Below are positions 47,065 through 55,813 of a stretch of DNA of 64,000 nt, piece after piece. A program made the translations under genes and the position numbers. This DNA is from Clostridiales bacterium (GTDB lineage Bacteria; Bacillota; Clostridia; Lachnospirales; Lachnospiraceae): NCBI GenBank assembly GCA_029010495.1, contig JAQXKO010000024.1, positions 99,431 to 163,430 on the forward strand, given 5' to 3'. How positions within the stretch are numbered: the first letter of the stretch is position 1; each line of letters begins with the position of its first letter. Under the pieces are notes generated by a model that was not told where the DNA came from, ran no database searches, and saw nothing but the letters and a program-made list of their open reading frames with translations.

Positions 47065-47724
47065 TCAGGTCTGCAACAAATCCGTTCTCTCCGAACCGTT
47101 CAGTCTCTCACTGAATTCTTCAAAAAAATTACTGCTATAAGGTCGTATAAAAAAAACTTCCAAAATCTTTATACATACTTCCTTCTGTTTATCCTGTGAT
47201 AAATCAACACTCTTTCCTGCAACCTCATATAAATAATAATGCCATGTGTTAACAAATGACTCATGCTTTGCAAAATCAGGCTCATCAACCCACTTTTTTA
47301 CCTTTATTTTTGTCTTGTTTTCACACAGACATTCACCTTTTTGAAGAAAATATTTAAAATCACCGTTTTCATAATATCTTCCCAACGGAAAGAGTCTGCA
47401 GATTGAAGGTCTGATATTGTGAATACTGCAGCGTCCCTCATCATTCAGAAAGCGACAGACATTCCCGTTCATGTTAAGATGCGGAAGAATAAGTCCGTCT
47501 ATCACCGAAAGACTTATTAATTCCCCTGCAATCAAATCCATAAAGCTTTTATTAAGACCGTTTGTCAGTCTGTAGACATCATACGGGTCAAGCACGACGC
47601 TCTCCCCCATTCCCTTACAGCAGTCACTGCAGTCCGCACAGCCGTGACAGTCACACTTTACAAGATCATTTGCATCATAAAGTCTGCCGTCGGATATTTG
47701 TTCTAATGTAACATTTCTCTTCAT
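47065..47724 (-). CDS. YkgJ family cysteine-cluster protein
   Basis: 219 residues. A dense cysteine motif, CDCHGCADCSDCC (24-36), is followed by the family pattern CRFLNDEGRCSIHNIRPSICRLFP. This is a zinc- or iron-chelating domain of unknown biological role; some members are annotated as Fe-S oxidoreductases. The start lies 2 bases after the metY stop, so the two are translationally linked. No membrane segment. Confidence 0.87.
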   Translation of the reverse strand: MKRNVTLEQISDGRLYDANDLVKCDCHGCADCSDCCKGMGESVVLDPYDVYRLTNGLNKSFMDLIAGELISLSVIDGLILPHLNMNGNVCRFLNDEGRCSIHNIRPSICRLFPLGRYYENGDFKYFLQKGECLCENKTKIKVKKWVDEPDFAKHESFVNTWHYYLYEVAGKSVDLSQDKQKEVCIKILEVFFIRPYSSNFFEEFSERLNGSERTDLLQT

Positions 47725-47726
47725 AA

Positions 47727-49007
47727 TCAGATTGCATCAAGAGCCTGCCTGATATCATTAATCAGGTCTTCCTTATCCTCAAGACCGCATGACATTCTGA
47801 TGAGTCCTGCAGGGATTCCCGCTGCCGCAAGCTGCTCATCGGTAAGCTGTCTGTGTGTTGATGTTGCCGGGTTAAGGCAGCATGTTCTTGCATCAGCCAC
47901 ATGTGTTTCAATTGCGGCGAGCTTTAGATTCTTCATAAATTTCTCAGCAGCTTCCCTGCCGCCCTTTATCTCAAAGGACACAACTCCGCATCCGCCGTTT
48001 GGAAGGTATTTCTGTGCGATGCTGTAATATTTATCTGATTCAAGTCCTGAATAATTAACATAATTAACTTTATCCGAAGCCTCAAGGAATCTGGCAACCG
48101 CAAGACCGTTTTCAACATGTCTTGGCATTCTTACATGGAGTGATTCAAGGCCAAGATTTAAAAGAAATGCATTTTGAGGCGACTGTACACAGCCCAGATC
48201 TCTCATCAGCTGTGATGTAGCCTTTGCAATATATGCACCCTTTCCGAATTTTGTTGCATATACGACTCCGTGATATGAATCATCAGGAGTTGTAAGACCC
48301 GGATACTTGTCAGCATGAGCCATCCAGTCGAAATTACCGGAATCCACGATAACACCGCCAATGCCTGCTCCATGACCGTCCATATACTTTGTTGTCGAAT
48401 GTGTTACTATATCAGCACCCCACTCAATAGGTCTGCAGTTAACCGGAGTAGGGAATGTATTATCAATAATAAGAGGTACTCCGTGGCGATGAGCCGCTGC
48501 GGCAAATTTTTCGATATCAAGTACTGTAAGTGCCGGATTTGCGATGGTTTCGCCGAACATTGCTCTTGTATTTTCCCTGAAAGCTGCATCTAATTCTTCA
48601 TCGCTTGCATCAGGTGAAACAAATGTAACATCAATGCCCATTTTTTTCATTGTAACGGAAATAAGATTAAATGTACCGCCGTAAATTGAAGCAGATGATA
48701 CAATATGACTTCCTGCCTCACAGATATTGAAAAGAGCAAAGAAGTTGGCTGACTGACCCGAACCCGTAAGCATGGCTGCAACGCCGCCCTCAAGTTCTGA
48801 AATCTTTGCAGCTACGGTATCGCATGTAGGATTGGCAAGTCTTGAATAGAAATATCCATCTGCCTCAAGATCAAAAAGCTTACCCATCTCTTCACTTGTA
48901 TCATACTTGAAGGTGGTTGACTGAATGATTGGAATCTGTCTTGGTTCTCCGTTGCCCGGTCTGTAGCCTCCCTGCACACACTTTGTATTAACTGAATGTT
49001 CGTTCAT
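47727..49007 (-). CDS. metY: O-acetylhomoserine sulfhydrylase (PLP-dependent)
   Basis: Makes homocysteine from O-acetylhomoserine and sulfide, feeding methionine synthesis. It is a Cys/Met-metabolism PLP enzyme of 426 residues. Diagnostic parts are the N-terminal [19 protein letters not shown], the [11 protein letters not shown] loop, IIDNTFPTP with the PLP-stacking segment, and [17 protein letters not shown], whose lysine binds PLP. The C-terminus has [15 protein letters not shown] cystathionine gamma-synthase role is less likely given the length and the NPTCD motif. The ribosome site AAGGAG is 9 bases before the ATG. Confidence 0.92.
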   Translation of the reverse strand: MNEHSVNTKCVQGGYRPGNGEPRQIPIIQSTTFKYDTSEEMGKLFDLEADGYFYSRLANPTCDTVAAKISELEGGVAAMLTGSGQSANFFALFNICEAGSHIVSSASIYGGTFNLISVTMKKMGIDVTFVSPDASDEELDAAFRENTRAMFGETIANPALTVLDIEKFAAAAHRHGVPLIIDNTFPTPVNCRPIEWGADIVTHSTTKYMDGHGAGIGGVIVDSGNFDWMAHADKYPGLTTPDDSYHGVVYATKFGKGAYIAKATSQLMRDLGCVQSPQNAFLLNLGLESLHVRMPRHVENGLAVARFLEASDKVNYVNYSGLESDKYYSIAQKYLPNGGCGVVSFEIKGGREAAEKFMKNLKLAAIETHVADARTCCLNPATSTHRQLTDEQLAAAGIPAGLIRMSCGLEDKEDLINDIRQALDAI

Positions 49008-49070
49008 GTAAATTATCTCCTTTTATTTGTATTTTTTTAGTAATAGTATAAGTCACATCGGGATATCGGG

Positions 49071-49604
49071 TTATAAATATTTTACAACCTCAGAAAGCTC
49101 TTTTCTTGGTGGCATTGCAGGCTCTGCATCCGAATATCCCACTGCAATAACAGACATAACCATCTCATCATCGGGAATATTAAACGTTTCCTTAATTGCC
49201 CCGGCATCCCTGATACCCATAATAAGTGTATCAAGCCCCATCTCCTTTGCCTTTAAGCACAGAACCATTGCCTGAAGTCCAAGGTCATATGCTCCCCAGC
49301 AGTTGCCTGCCTCATTTGTAGGTGTACCGTCCTTTTCAAAGCCGGCACGGTTTGTGACAAAGGTTGTGGCAATTAATGTTGCGTTTTCACTGTTGTTTCG
49401 GTTAAATGGTGCAATTGCATTCCTAAGCTTTTTTGCCGCCTCATCAGACTTTGCAACATAATATCTTCCTGTCTGAGAATTTTTCCAGGACGGCGCATAC
49501 TGAACACATTTAAAAAGCTCATCAAGTATCTCTTTATCAACTTCCTTTTTTTCGTAAGCACCTCTTACACTGCGTCTTGTCTTTACAACTTCATTAAAAT
49601 CCAT
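49071..49604 (-). CDS. Nitroreductase family protein
   Basis: A flavin-dependent oxidoreductase of 177 residues. The TRRSVRGAYEKKEVD N-terminus is the FMN-phosphate site, APSWKNSQTGRYYV is the substrate loop and AVGYSDAEPAMPPRKELSEVV closes the protein; these patterns are standard for the family. The physiological substrate is unknown. It lies 15 bases after the GNAT gene in the cysK-metY run. Confidence 0.88.
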   Translation of the reverse strand: MDFNEVVKTRRSVRGAYEKKEVDKEILDELFKCVQYAPSWKNSQTGRYYVAKSDEAAKKLRNAIAPFNRNNSENATLIATTFVTNRAGFEKDGTPTNEAGNCWGAYDLGLQAMVLCLKAKEMGLDTLIMGIRDAGAIKETFNIPDDEMVMSVIAVGYSDAEPAMPPRKELSEVVKYL

Positions 49605-49619
49605 TTGTTTATCCTCCGT

Positions 49620-50114
49620 TTATAAATCAAGCTGGTATACGTAATCATCCATATAAAATCCTCTTCCGATAGGATTTTTTTCTTCACGTATCACATAAAA
49701 ACCCATCTTTTCATATATTTTTACTGTCGGGTTGTTTTTATTGACATTTAATGTTATTTTATTAAGTCCGAGCTTTCTCGCATGCTCCTTTACAAGGTCA
49801 AGCATCAGTCCTCCGTAGCCCCTGCCCCGGTAATCATTGTGAAGATAAAATTTATTAAGATACATTTCATCGTTTCTCTGAAAAAAACATACAAAGCCGG
49901 CCTTTTTATCATCATCGGTAGTAAGGAGATAATAAATCTCTCCCATACCGAGCTGCTCCCTTATGCCTTTTACCGACTGAAAAAGAGTTATCATATAATC
50001 ATTCTGTTCCGGTCCGATGATAGGATCATAATAATCCTTTACAACCTCAGATGCGAAATCAGAAAGCTCACAAATAAGGTCATCATCCTCTAAAGTAACA
50101 TTTATCAGTTTCAT
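49620..50114 (-). CDS. GNAT family N-acetyltransferase
   Basis: 164 residues with the acetyl-CoA binding pattern LHNDYRGRGYGGLMLDLVKEHA and a NKNNPTVKIYEKMGFYVIREE C-terminus, typical of GNAT enzymes. The acceptor is unknown. It starts 12 bases after the cysteine synthase stop, so it is in the same transcript. Confidence 0.88.
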   Translation of the reverse strand: MKLINVTLEDDDLICELSDFASEVVKDYYDPIIGPEQNDYMITLFQSVKGIREQLGMGEIYYLLTTDDDKKAGFVCFFQRNDEMYLNKFYLHNDYRGRGYGGLMLDLVKEHARKLGLNKITLNVNKNNPTVKIYEKMGFYVIREEKNPIGRGFYMDDYVYQLDL

Positions 50115-50126
50115 ATTATCTCCCTA

Positions 50127-51053
50127 TTATTCAAAAAGAGGTGTGGAAAAATATCTTTCCGCAGTATCCGGAAGTACCGTAACAACTGTCTTTCCCGGTC
50201 CCAAAAGCTTAGCCATTCTGATGGCCGCCGCAACATTTGTGCCGGAAGATATACCGCACATGAGTCCCTCCTTTGCTGCAAGCGCTTTGGCTGTGCTAAG
50301 GGCTTCCTCATCAGTAATAATAGCAATATTCTCATAAATATTCCTGTTTAACACATCCGGAATAAGACCGTCTCCTATACCCATCTGAATATGTGTGCCA
50401 ATCGTACCTCCTGCAAGTATTGCGGCATTTTCCGGTTCAACAGCCCATATAAGCATATCCGGATTAAGTGCCTTTAGTGTCTCTCCGATGCCGGTAATTG
50501 TACCTCCCGTACCGATACCTGAGCAGAAGCCGTCAATCGGTCCCGCAACCTGCTCAAGAATCTCAAGACCGGTATGATGTCTGTGAACTCTCGGATTTGC
50601 CGGATTTTCAAACTGCTGCGGAACAAATACTCTCGGATTTTCCTTCTGCATTTTAGCCGCGATATTCGCACATTCGGCAATACAGTCTCCGATATTGCCC
50701 GCATCATGAACAAGTATTACACTGGCACCATAGTGCTCTACAAGCATCTTTCTCTCATGGCTTACGGAATCCGGCATGATTATAACTGTCTCATATCCTT
50801 TTACTGCTCCGACAAGTGCAAGACCTATACCCTGATTGCCGCTTGTAGGTTCTACAATTATTGAATCAGGCTTCAAAAGTCCTCTTTCCTCAGCATCAAG
50901 TATCATATTGTAGGCAGTTCTTGTTTTAATAGAGCCTCCTACATTTAATCCCTCAAACTTCACAAGCACTCTCGCACTCTCAGCCGGGACCATTCTCTGC
51001 AATTCAATCACCGGTGTGTATCCGATTGCCTCAAGAACATTTTTATAAATCAT
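50127..51053 (-). CDS. cysK: Cysteine synthase family PLP enzyme (variant active site)
   Basis: A fold-type II PLP enzyme of 308 residues, normally making cysteine from O-acetylserine and sulfide. The PLP lysine is K43 in GGSIKTRTA; the usual sequence is SVKDR, so the Asp is Thr44. The substrate carboxylate loop reads TSGNQG (70-75) instead of TSGNTG. The phosphate loop GTGGTITGIGE and the C-terminal AERYFSTPLF are normal. Those two changes may alter substrate preference. It heads the GNAT-nitroreductase-metY run. The ribosome site GGAGG is 5 bases before the ATG. Confidence 0.85.
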   Translation of the reverse strand: MIYKNVLEAIGYTPVIELQRMVPAESARVLVKFEGLNVGGSIKTRTAYNMILDAEERGLLKPDSIIVEPTSGNQGIGLALVGAVKGYETVIIMPDSVSHERKMLVEHYGASVILVHDAGNIGDCIAECANIAAKMQKENPRVFVPQQFENPANPRVHRHHTGLEILEQVAGPIDGFCSGIGTGGTITGIGETLKALNPDMLIWAVEPENAAILAGGTIGTHIQMGIGDGLIPDVLNRNIYENIAIITDEEALSTAKALAAKEGLMCGISSGTNVAAAIRMAKLLGPGKTVVTVLPDTAERYFSTPLFE

Positions 51054-51095
51054 TTTTCCTCCAGATAATTCTTACTATATTTTATTCTTTTCTTT

Positions 51096-51118
51096 TGTGA
51101 TGTTTATCATTTATCACA
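51096..51118. repeat. Inverted repeat upstream of cysK
   Basis: TGTGAT (51096-51101) and ATCACA (51113-51118) are symmetric around 51107, about 50 bases before the cysK start and overlapping the HAD stop codon. Possible operator. Confidence 0.35.
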
Positions 51119-51715
51119 TTTCAATAATAATTTAATCTTTGCTTCAGCCGATTCATATCCGTCAAATACGATACCCTTCATGCCAACTGCCATGGCAGAA
51201 TCGATATTCTCTTTCCTGTCATCTATGAAAACACACTCCTCCGCTTTAAGCATATATGTATTAAGGAGATATTCATATATTTCTTTATTTGGTTTTCTGA
51301 GCTTAACCCTGCCACTGACCACTATGCCCGAAGCCTCATTCGTAAAGTCAAAGACTGTCCTTTCGTGAAGGTCAAACAGCTCATCCGAATAATTACTCAG
51401 AATATATACGCCAAATCCGGATTCTCTGTACCTTTTAATCCATTCCCCGGCATAAGAATACGGTTTTACAATGGTTCTCATATCACTAAAAAAAAGCTTG
51501 ATTTCTTCACTGTACTCAGGATATTTTTCCTGATAAAATCTACTGAAGCTATTAACGGACATTCCTTCATCCAGTCTGTTCCATTCCTCGGTTTCAACCA
51601 TGTTTGTTGCGAGAAATTCAACTGTTTCACTATTAAATCCCAGCTCTTTCATATAATCCCTGTATCTAAAATCTGCAAGAACCATTCCAACATCAAAAAT
51701 AATATTTTTAATCAT
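51107..51715 (-). CDS. HAD-superfamily phosphatase (YihX-like)
   Basis: 202 residues. FDVGMVLADF at 8-17 supplies the nucleophilic Asp, with Gly two places later as in YihX-type sugar phosphatases. ILSNYSDE is motif II, KLRKPNKEIY holds the motif III lysine, and CVFIDDRKENIDSA is motif IV. A helical cap lies at about 20-80. A sugar-phosphate substrate is plausible but not shown. It has its own strong promoter and ends just before cysK. Confidence 0.87.
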   Translation of the reverse strand: MIKNIIFDVGMVLADFRYRDYMKELGFNSETVEFLATNMVETEEWNRLDEGMSVNSFSRFYQEKYPEYSEEIKLFFSDMRTIVKPYSYAGEWIKRYRESGFGVYILSNYSDELFDLHERTVFDFTNEASGIVVSGRVKLRKPNKEIYEYLLNTYMLKAEECVFIDDRKENIDSAMAVGMKGIVFDGYESAEAKIKLLLKCDK

Positions 51716-51743
51716 AGTCTTTTCTCCAATTTACTAACGATAT

Positions 51744-51772
51744 ATTATATCACACATTTCGTGTCTTTTCAA
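51744..51772 (-). promoter_or_regulatory. HAD gene promoter
   Basis: Minus strand TTGAAA (51772-51767), 17-base spacer ending TGTGA, TATAAT (51749-51744). An inverted repeat CACATTT/AAATGTG (51753-51759 and 51774-51780) overlaps the spacer and the -35 flank. Confidence 0.7.
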
Positions 51773-51859
51773 CAAATGTGACACATTACATTACATAATT
51801 ATTACTTAATAATAATTAAAAATATTGTAAATTATCAGGTTTATAAATGTCATTCCTTA

Positions 51860-51868
51860 TGTTATAAT
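51860..51868 (+). promoter_or_regulatory. Extended -10 promoter of GH43
   Basis: TGTTATAAT at 51860-51868, about 37 bases before the start codon. The -35 is weak. Confidence 0.5.
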
Positions 51869-51904
51869 TAAATAAAAAACATCTTTCGGAGGTATTTTTA
51901 TAAA

Positions 51905-53386
51905 ATGAAAAAACAGGTATTCAATCCATTTTTACCTCTTCATGAGTGTATTCCGGACGGAGAGCCGCATGTATTCGGTGACAGAGTATATCTGTTCGGT
52001 TCCCATGACAAAGAGGGCGGGGAAACCTTCTGTATGCTTGATTATACTGTATATTCAGCTCCTGTTGACGACCTTTCGGACTGGAGATGTGAGGGCGTTA
52101 TATACAGAGCTGAGCAAGATCCGGATTATCCGAACAGAAAATATATGTATGCACCCGACGTAGTACGCGGGAATGACGGTAAATATTATCTTTACTACGC
52201 CATGTCGGGTGATTACGGCGTCGGAGGATACCACGGTCCGATAAGCGTTGCGGTATGTGATACTCCTGCCGGCGAATATAAATATATCGGATTTGTCAGA
52301 CATCCCGACGGCTCACCGATGCTTGATTATGTCTGCTTTGACCCCGGTGTAATCAATGACAACGGAGTTATCAGAATTTACTACGGTACACAGTACGATT
52401 TTGAAGAAAAACCCGATTTTTTTGAAAATGAAGGATATATTACAAGCGAAATGAATATGTTTAATAAATCACGTGAGGAAATCCTCACAATGGCCGCACG
52501 TGACAGTGTCATGGGACCCGTAATGGCTGTTCTTGAGGACGATATGCTTACGGTAAAAGAGCCTTCCAGGCACATCATTCCGTATAAAACAAAGGGAACG
52601 GATTTTGAGGCTCATCCTTTCTTTGAAGCCAGTTCAATAAGAAAAATCAACGATACATATTACTTTATCTACTCTTCCATGCTTAATCATGAGCTCTGCT
52701 ATGCAACCAGTAAATATCCTGACCGTGACTTCAGATTTGGCGGAACCATAGTTTCAAACGGAGACGTAGGCTATAACGGCCGTACACAGTCGGAAAGACT
52801 GAATATGACGGGTACGACTCACGGAAGCATCGAAAACATAAACGGTAAATGGTATGTCTTCTACCACAGATTAACTCATAAATCAGATTACAGTCGTCAG
52901 GCATGCGCTGAAGAAATAAAAATCGAGGCAGACGGCTCAATCAGGCAGGTTGAAATTACGTCTTGCGGACTTAACGGCGCACCTTTATGCGCCCGCGGCT
53001 CTTACCCGGCAGTAATTGCCTGCAACATTACGAACGGCAATATGCCTCACGGCTCCAATAAAATATTTACAGACAGTTTTCCGAATGTTAATAATAACGG
53101 TGATGAGCTATTTATTGCGGAAATATCAGACAATACCTTTATCGGATACAAATACTTTGATTACAAGGATAACGAAAAGCTTTCAATAACGTATAAAGGC
53201 GATGCATCAGGCAAATTAAGTATTTCAGTATCTCCGGGCGGAAACATACTTGCTTCATTTGATATTACTCCTGTTGACAGCTGGACAAAAAAGACAATAG
53301 CTGTTCCGTTTACGGATGGTGTGGCAGGTCTTTTCCTGAATTACTCAGGCGAAGGATGCTTCGATATGTCTGAAATTGAATTCTGA
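51905..53386 (+). CDS. Glycoside hydrolase family 43 (beta-xylosidase/arabinofuranosidase type)
   Basis: 493 residues without signal peptide, so cytoplasmic. The five-bladed propeller domain (1 to about 320) has the catalytic base D18 in IPDGEPHVF, D85 in MYAPDVV and the general acid E241 in FFEASSI, in the GH43 order. The last 130 residues are a beta-rich domain resembling a carbohydrate-binding module. It would act on short xylan or arabinan products; which one cannot be read from sequence. GGAGG is 12 bases before the ATG, a rather long spacing. It is transcribed alone and closed by a complex hairpin with T7. Confidence 0.88.
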   Translation: MKKQVFNPFLPLHECIPDGEPHVFGDRVYLFGSHDKEGGETFCMLDYTVYSAPVDDLSDWRCEGVIYRAEQDPDYPNRKYMYAPDVVRGNDGKYYLYYAMSGDYGVGGYHGPISVAVCDTPAGEYKYIGFVRHPDGSPMLDYVCFDPGVINDNGVIRIYYGTQYDFEEKPDFFENEGYITSEMNMFNKSREEILTMAARDSVMGPVMAVLEDDMLTVKEPSRHIIPYKTKGTDFEAHPFFEASSIRKINDTYYFIYSSMLNHELCYATSKYPDRDFRFGGTIVSNGDVGYNGRTQSERLNMTGTTHGSIENINGKWYVFYHRLTHKSDYSRQACAEEIKIEADGSIRQVEITSCGLNGAPLCARGSYPAVIACNITNGNMPHGSNKIFTDSFPNVNNNGDELFIAEISDNTFIGYKYFDYKDNEKLSITYKGDASGKLSISVSPGGNILASFDITPVDSWTKKTIAVPFTDGVAGLFLNYSGEGCFDMSEIEF

Positions 53387-53423
53387 TAATACATATCATT
53401 CTTATCTTAATAATAACAAATAA

Positions 53424-53505
53424 TGCCCCGCCATAATATGATTTCCCTCAGACAGATTTCAGTTATAAACCATATCTGCCTGACAGGGAGCATATCAAAG
53501 GCGGG
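53424..53505 (+). terminator. Branched terminator of the GH43 gene
   Basis: TGCCCCGCC (53424-53432) pairs with GGCGGGGCG (53490-53498) and a T7 tract follows. The enclosed 57 bases hold a second stem with TCAG-CAGAT / ATCTG-CTGA arms. Confidence 0.85.
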
Positions 53506-53515
53506 GCGTTTTTTT

Positions 53516-54547
53516 CTACATTAGTCCCATGGCTGACTGCATCAGGATGCTTACAATCGTTATGCTTATCCAACAGCAGGCACCAAGAATAATAGGCTTA
53601 CCGCCTGTCTTGACCAGCTTAACGATATTTGTATTAAGTCCGATAGCTGCCATGGCAAGCACGATAAAGAATTTGCTCAGCTCCTTAAGAGGCTTAAAGG
53701 CACCGGATGATACACCAAAGCCCATGGCAACAGTTGTGATAACTGAAGCAAGAATAAAATAGATAATAAAGAATGGGAAAATCTTCTTAAAGCTTACCTT
53801 CTCCCCTGAGCCCGATTCCTTTTTTGTACGCATAAATGCAAGCACCAGTGTAATGGGAATAATGGCAAGTGTACGTGTAAGCTTAACGGTAACAGCCTTG
53901 TCAAGCGTCTGACTTCCGAGATTAAAAAGTGAATCCCATGTAGCAGCGGTGGCCGTAACGGAGCTTGTATCATTTACAGCAGTACCGGCAAATATTCCGA
54001 AGGATACTCCGCTTGTCTGATCAAAACCGATAAGCTGGCCGAGATACGGAAAGATTAGTGCCGCGAGCACGTTAAAGAAGAAAATTACCGAGATGGACTG
54101 GGCAACCTCCTCATCTCCCGCATCAATAACCGGTGCCGTGGCAGCGATGGCTGAGCCGCCGCAAATTGATGAACCTACACCAACAAGTGTCGCTGTTTTT
54201 CCCTGTATTTTCAGAAGCCTGCTGACAAGGAAAGCAACAATTAGCGATGTAGCTATTGTACACACAATAATCGGAAGTGACTGGGCGCCTGTCTTAATTA
54301 CAACGCTCAGATTCATTCCAAATCCGAGAAGAATAACTGCCCACTGAAGAATTTTCTTCGAGACAAATTTTATACCCTTATCAAAGCTTGTCTTATCCTT
54401 GATAAAAAGTGTAACTATCATACCGAGAAGTATGGAAATAACAGCTCCTCCGATTATAGGAAACTGCTTGCCGAGAAAATATGACGGTACGGCAATCAAT
54501 AAGCAGAGAATTATTCCTTTAATATTTGACTTTAAAAATGATGACAT
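53516..54547 (-). CDS. YeiH/UPF0324 family putative sulfate exporter
   Basis: 343 residues with about ten membrane helices. [36 protein letters not shown] and [20 protein letters not shown] are the family's signature regions. Members are linked to export of sulfate or sulfite in taurine and sulfonate users; the evidence is largely contextual. Here cysK and metY lie within 6 kb, which fits a sulfur role. No LysR regulator lies next to it. AAGGAG is 7 bases before the ATG. Confidence 0.88.
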   Translation of the reverse strand: MSSFLKSNIKGIILCLLIAVPSYFLGKQFPIIGGAVISILLGMIVTLFIKDKTSFDKGIKFVSKKILQWAVILLGFGMNLSVVIKTGAQSLPIIVCTIATSLIVAFLVSRLLKIQGKTATLVGVGSSICGGSAIAATAPVIDAGDEEVAQSISVIFFFNVLAALIFPYLGQLIGFDQTSGVSFGIFAGTAVNDTSSVTATAATWDSLFNLGSQTLDKAVTVKLTRTLAIIPITLVLAFMRTKKESGSGEKVSFKKIFPFFIIYFILASVITTVAMGFGVSSGAFKPLKELSKFFIVLAMAAIGLNTNIVKLVKTGGKPIILGACCWISITIVSILMQSAMGLM

Positions 54548-54635
54548 ATATAACTCCTTATTTTATAAATATAATTGTATTATTTATCATTTGCTATGAC
54601 ATTATAGCTCAGAACTCCAAAAATAACAATTAAAA

Positions 54636-54659
54636 AATCTGCCGTATATACGGCAGATT
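54636..54659 (-). terminator. Terminator of the ABC-2 exporter genes
   Basis: A perfect 24-base palindrome, AATCTGCCGTAT and its complement, followed by TTTTT on the minus strand. It lies 5 bases after the last permease stop. Confidence 0.85.
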
Positions 54660-54664
54660 CATTA

Positions 54665-55813
54665 TTATTTATTTTTTCTTATTTTATCCAGGTATACGCC
54701 TACTACAATTATAGCCATACCGAACATAAGCTGTATAAGCATATATGTCAGGAGTGTTGATGTGTGTGATACATTATATTTGTCTATTTCATCAACTGCA
54801 AGTACATACCAGTATGAAGGAAGAAAATGCGCAATTCTGATAATGCCGTCTCCCAAAAACTCTTTAGGTACAAATATACCGCACAGGAAAGACATACCGA
54901 GTGATAATATATTGGCATAAATCGAAACAACCTGAGAAGATTCCGTAAGTCTGCTAATTAAATATGTAAGCGCAATCGCAACAAATGCGAAGCAGAGCAT
55001 ATTTGCAAAATACAGCAGACCCTTAATGCTGACCATATCCCCGCCTATTGCAAGCAGAGCAACACAGTTAAAGAAAACACATATACCGATTCCTACAACA
55101 ATGAGTGAGATAATTATTTCCGCATTATAGCTGCTGAATTTATAAGAAGAACAATATACCCTCTCCTTAACCTGAGTCTTATTCATGGCAATAAGCACGG
55201 GAGACACAGCCGAGATTATTGAAATTATCAAAATCCAGCCAAGATAATTAAAATAAATAGTCATAGGAGACTGTTTATTATCTGACTTCCCGGTCATTGC
55301 AACTTCTATTTTCGTATCGGAGACGATTGATGCCCTTTCAAATGCACCCTTGACACCATAGCCGTTATCCCTGTAAATTCCCGCCTTAGTAATATAAGAT
55401 GAATACTCATTTTCAACAAGTGAAGCAACATTTGTATTTTTAATCACATTTATTTCAACCTTGTCTCCGACACAGCCCGCTTCAAAATCCCTTCCGAAGC
55501 CTTCCCTGAAAACAATTACGGCATGAACCGTTCTGTTAAAAAGCTCATCCTGAATGCACTCTTCAGAATCATTTTTAAGCTTAACTTCTTTATTAATTTT
55601 GCACAGATAATCAATTACGCTTTTTGAAGCAGTCGAATTATCGTAATCAAAATAAGCTATTTTACATTTATTATTTACAAAATCCTGACTTTTGTTATTT
55701 GACAATGACGGTATAATAATTACAAATGTCAGTATAACAAATATGGACACATACATAATTACAATGCCAAGCTGGGATTTCAGTATTTTCATAAAAAGTT
55801 TAAACGCTTGCAT
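54665..55813 (-). CDS. ABC-2 type permease subunit (second)
   Basis: 382 residues in the ABC-2 membrane pattern: one N-terminal helix (about 16-36), a large extracellular domain (about 40-185) and five or six C-terminal helices, with LSLGMSFLCGIFVPKEFLGDGI as the conserved re-entrant region. Together with the neighbouring permease and ATPase it would form an exporter. Its start overlaps the first permease by 14 bases, which indicates translational coupling. Confidence 0.87.
   Translation of the reverse strand: MQAFKLFMKILKSQLGIVIMYVSIFVILTFVIIIPSLSNNKSQDFVNNKCKIAYFDYDNSTASKSVIDYLCKINKEVKLKNDSEECIQDELFNRTVHAVIVFREGFGRDFEAGCVGDKVEINVIKNTNVASLVENEYSSYITKAGIYRDNGYGVKGAFERASIVSDTKIEVAMTGKSDNKQSPMTIYFNYLGWILIISIISAVSPVLIAMNKTQVKERVYCSSYKFSSYNAEIIISLIVVGIGICVFFNCVALLAIGGDMVSIKGLLYFANMLCFAFVAIALTYLISRLTESSQVVSIYANILSLGMSFLCGIFVPKEFLGDGIIRIAHFLPSYWYVLAVDEIDKYNVSHTSTLLTYMLIQLMFGMAIIVVGVYLDKIRKNK

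Noticed and set aside
49008..49070. SAM riboswitch or T-box before metY
   Set aside because: The gap is 63 bases, contains no S-box or T-box motif, and is probably within the cysK transcript.
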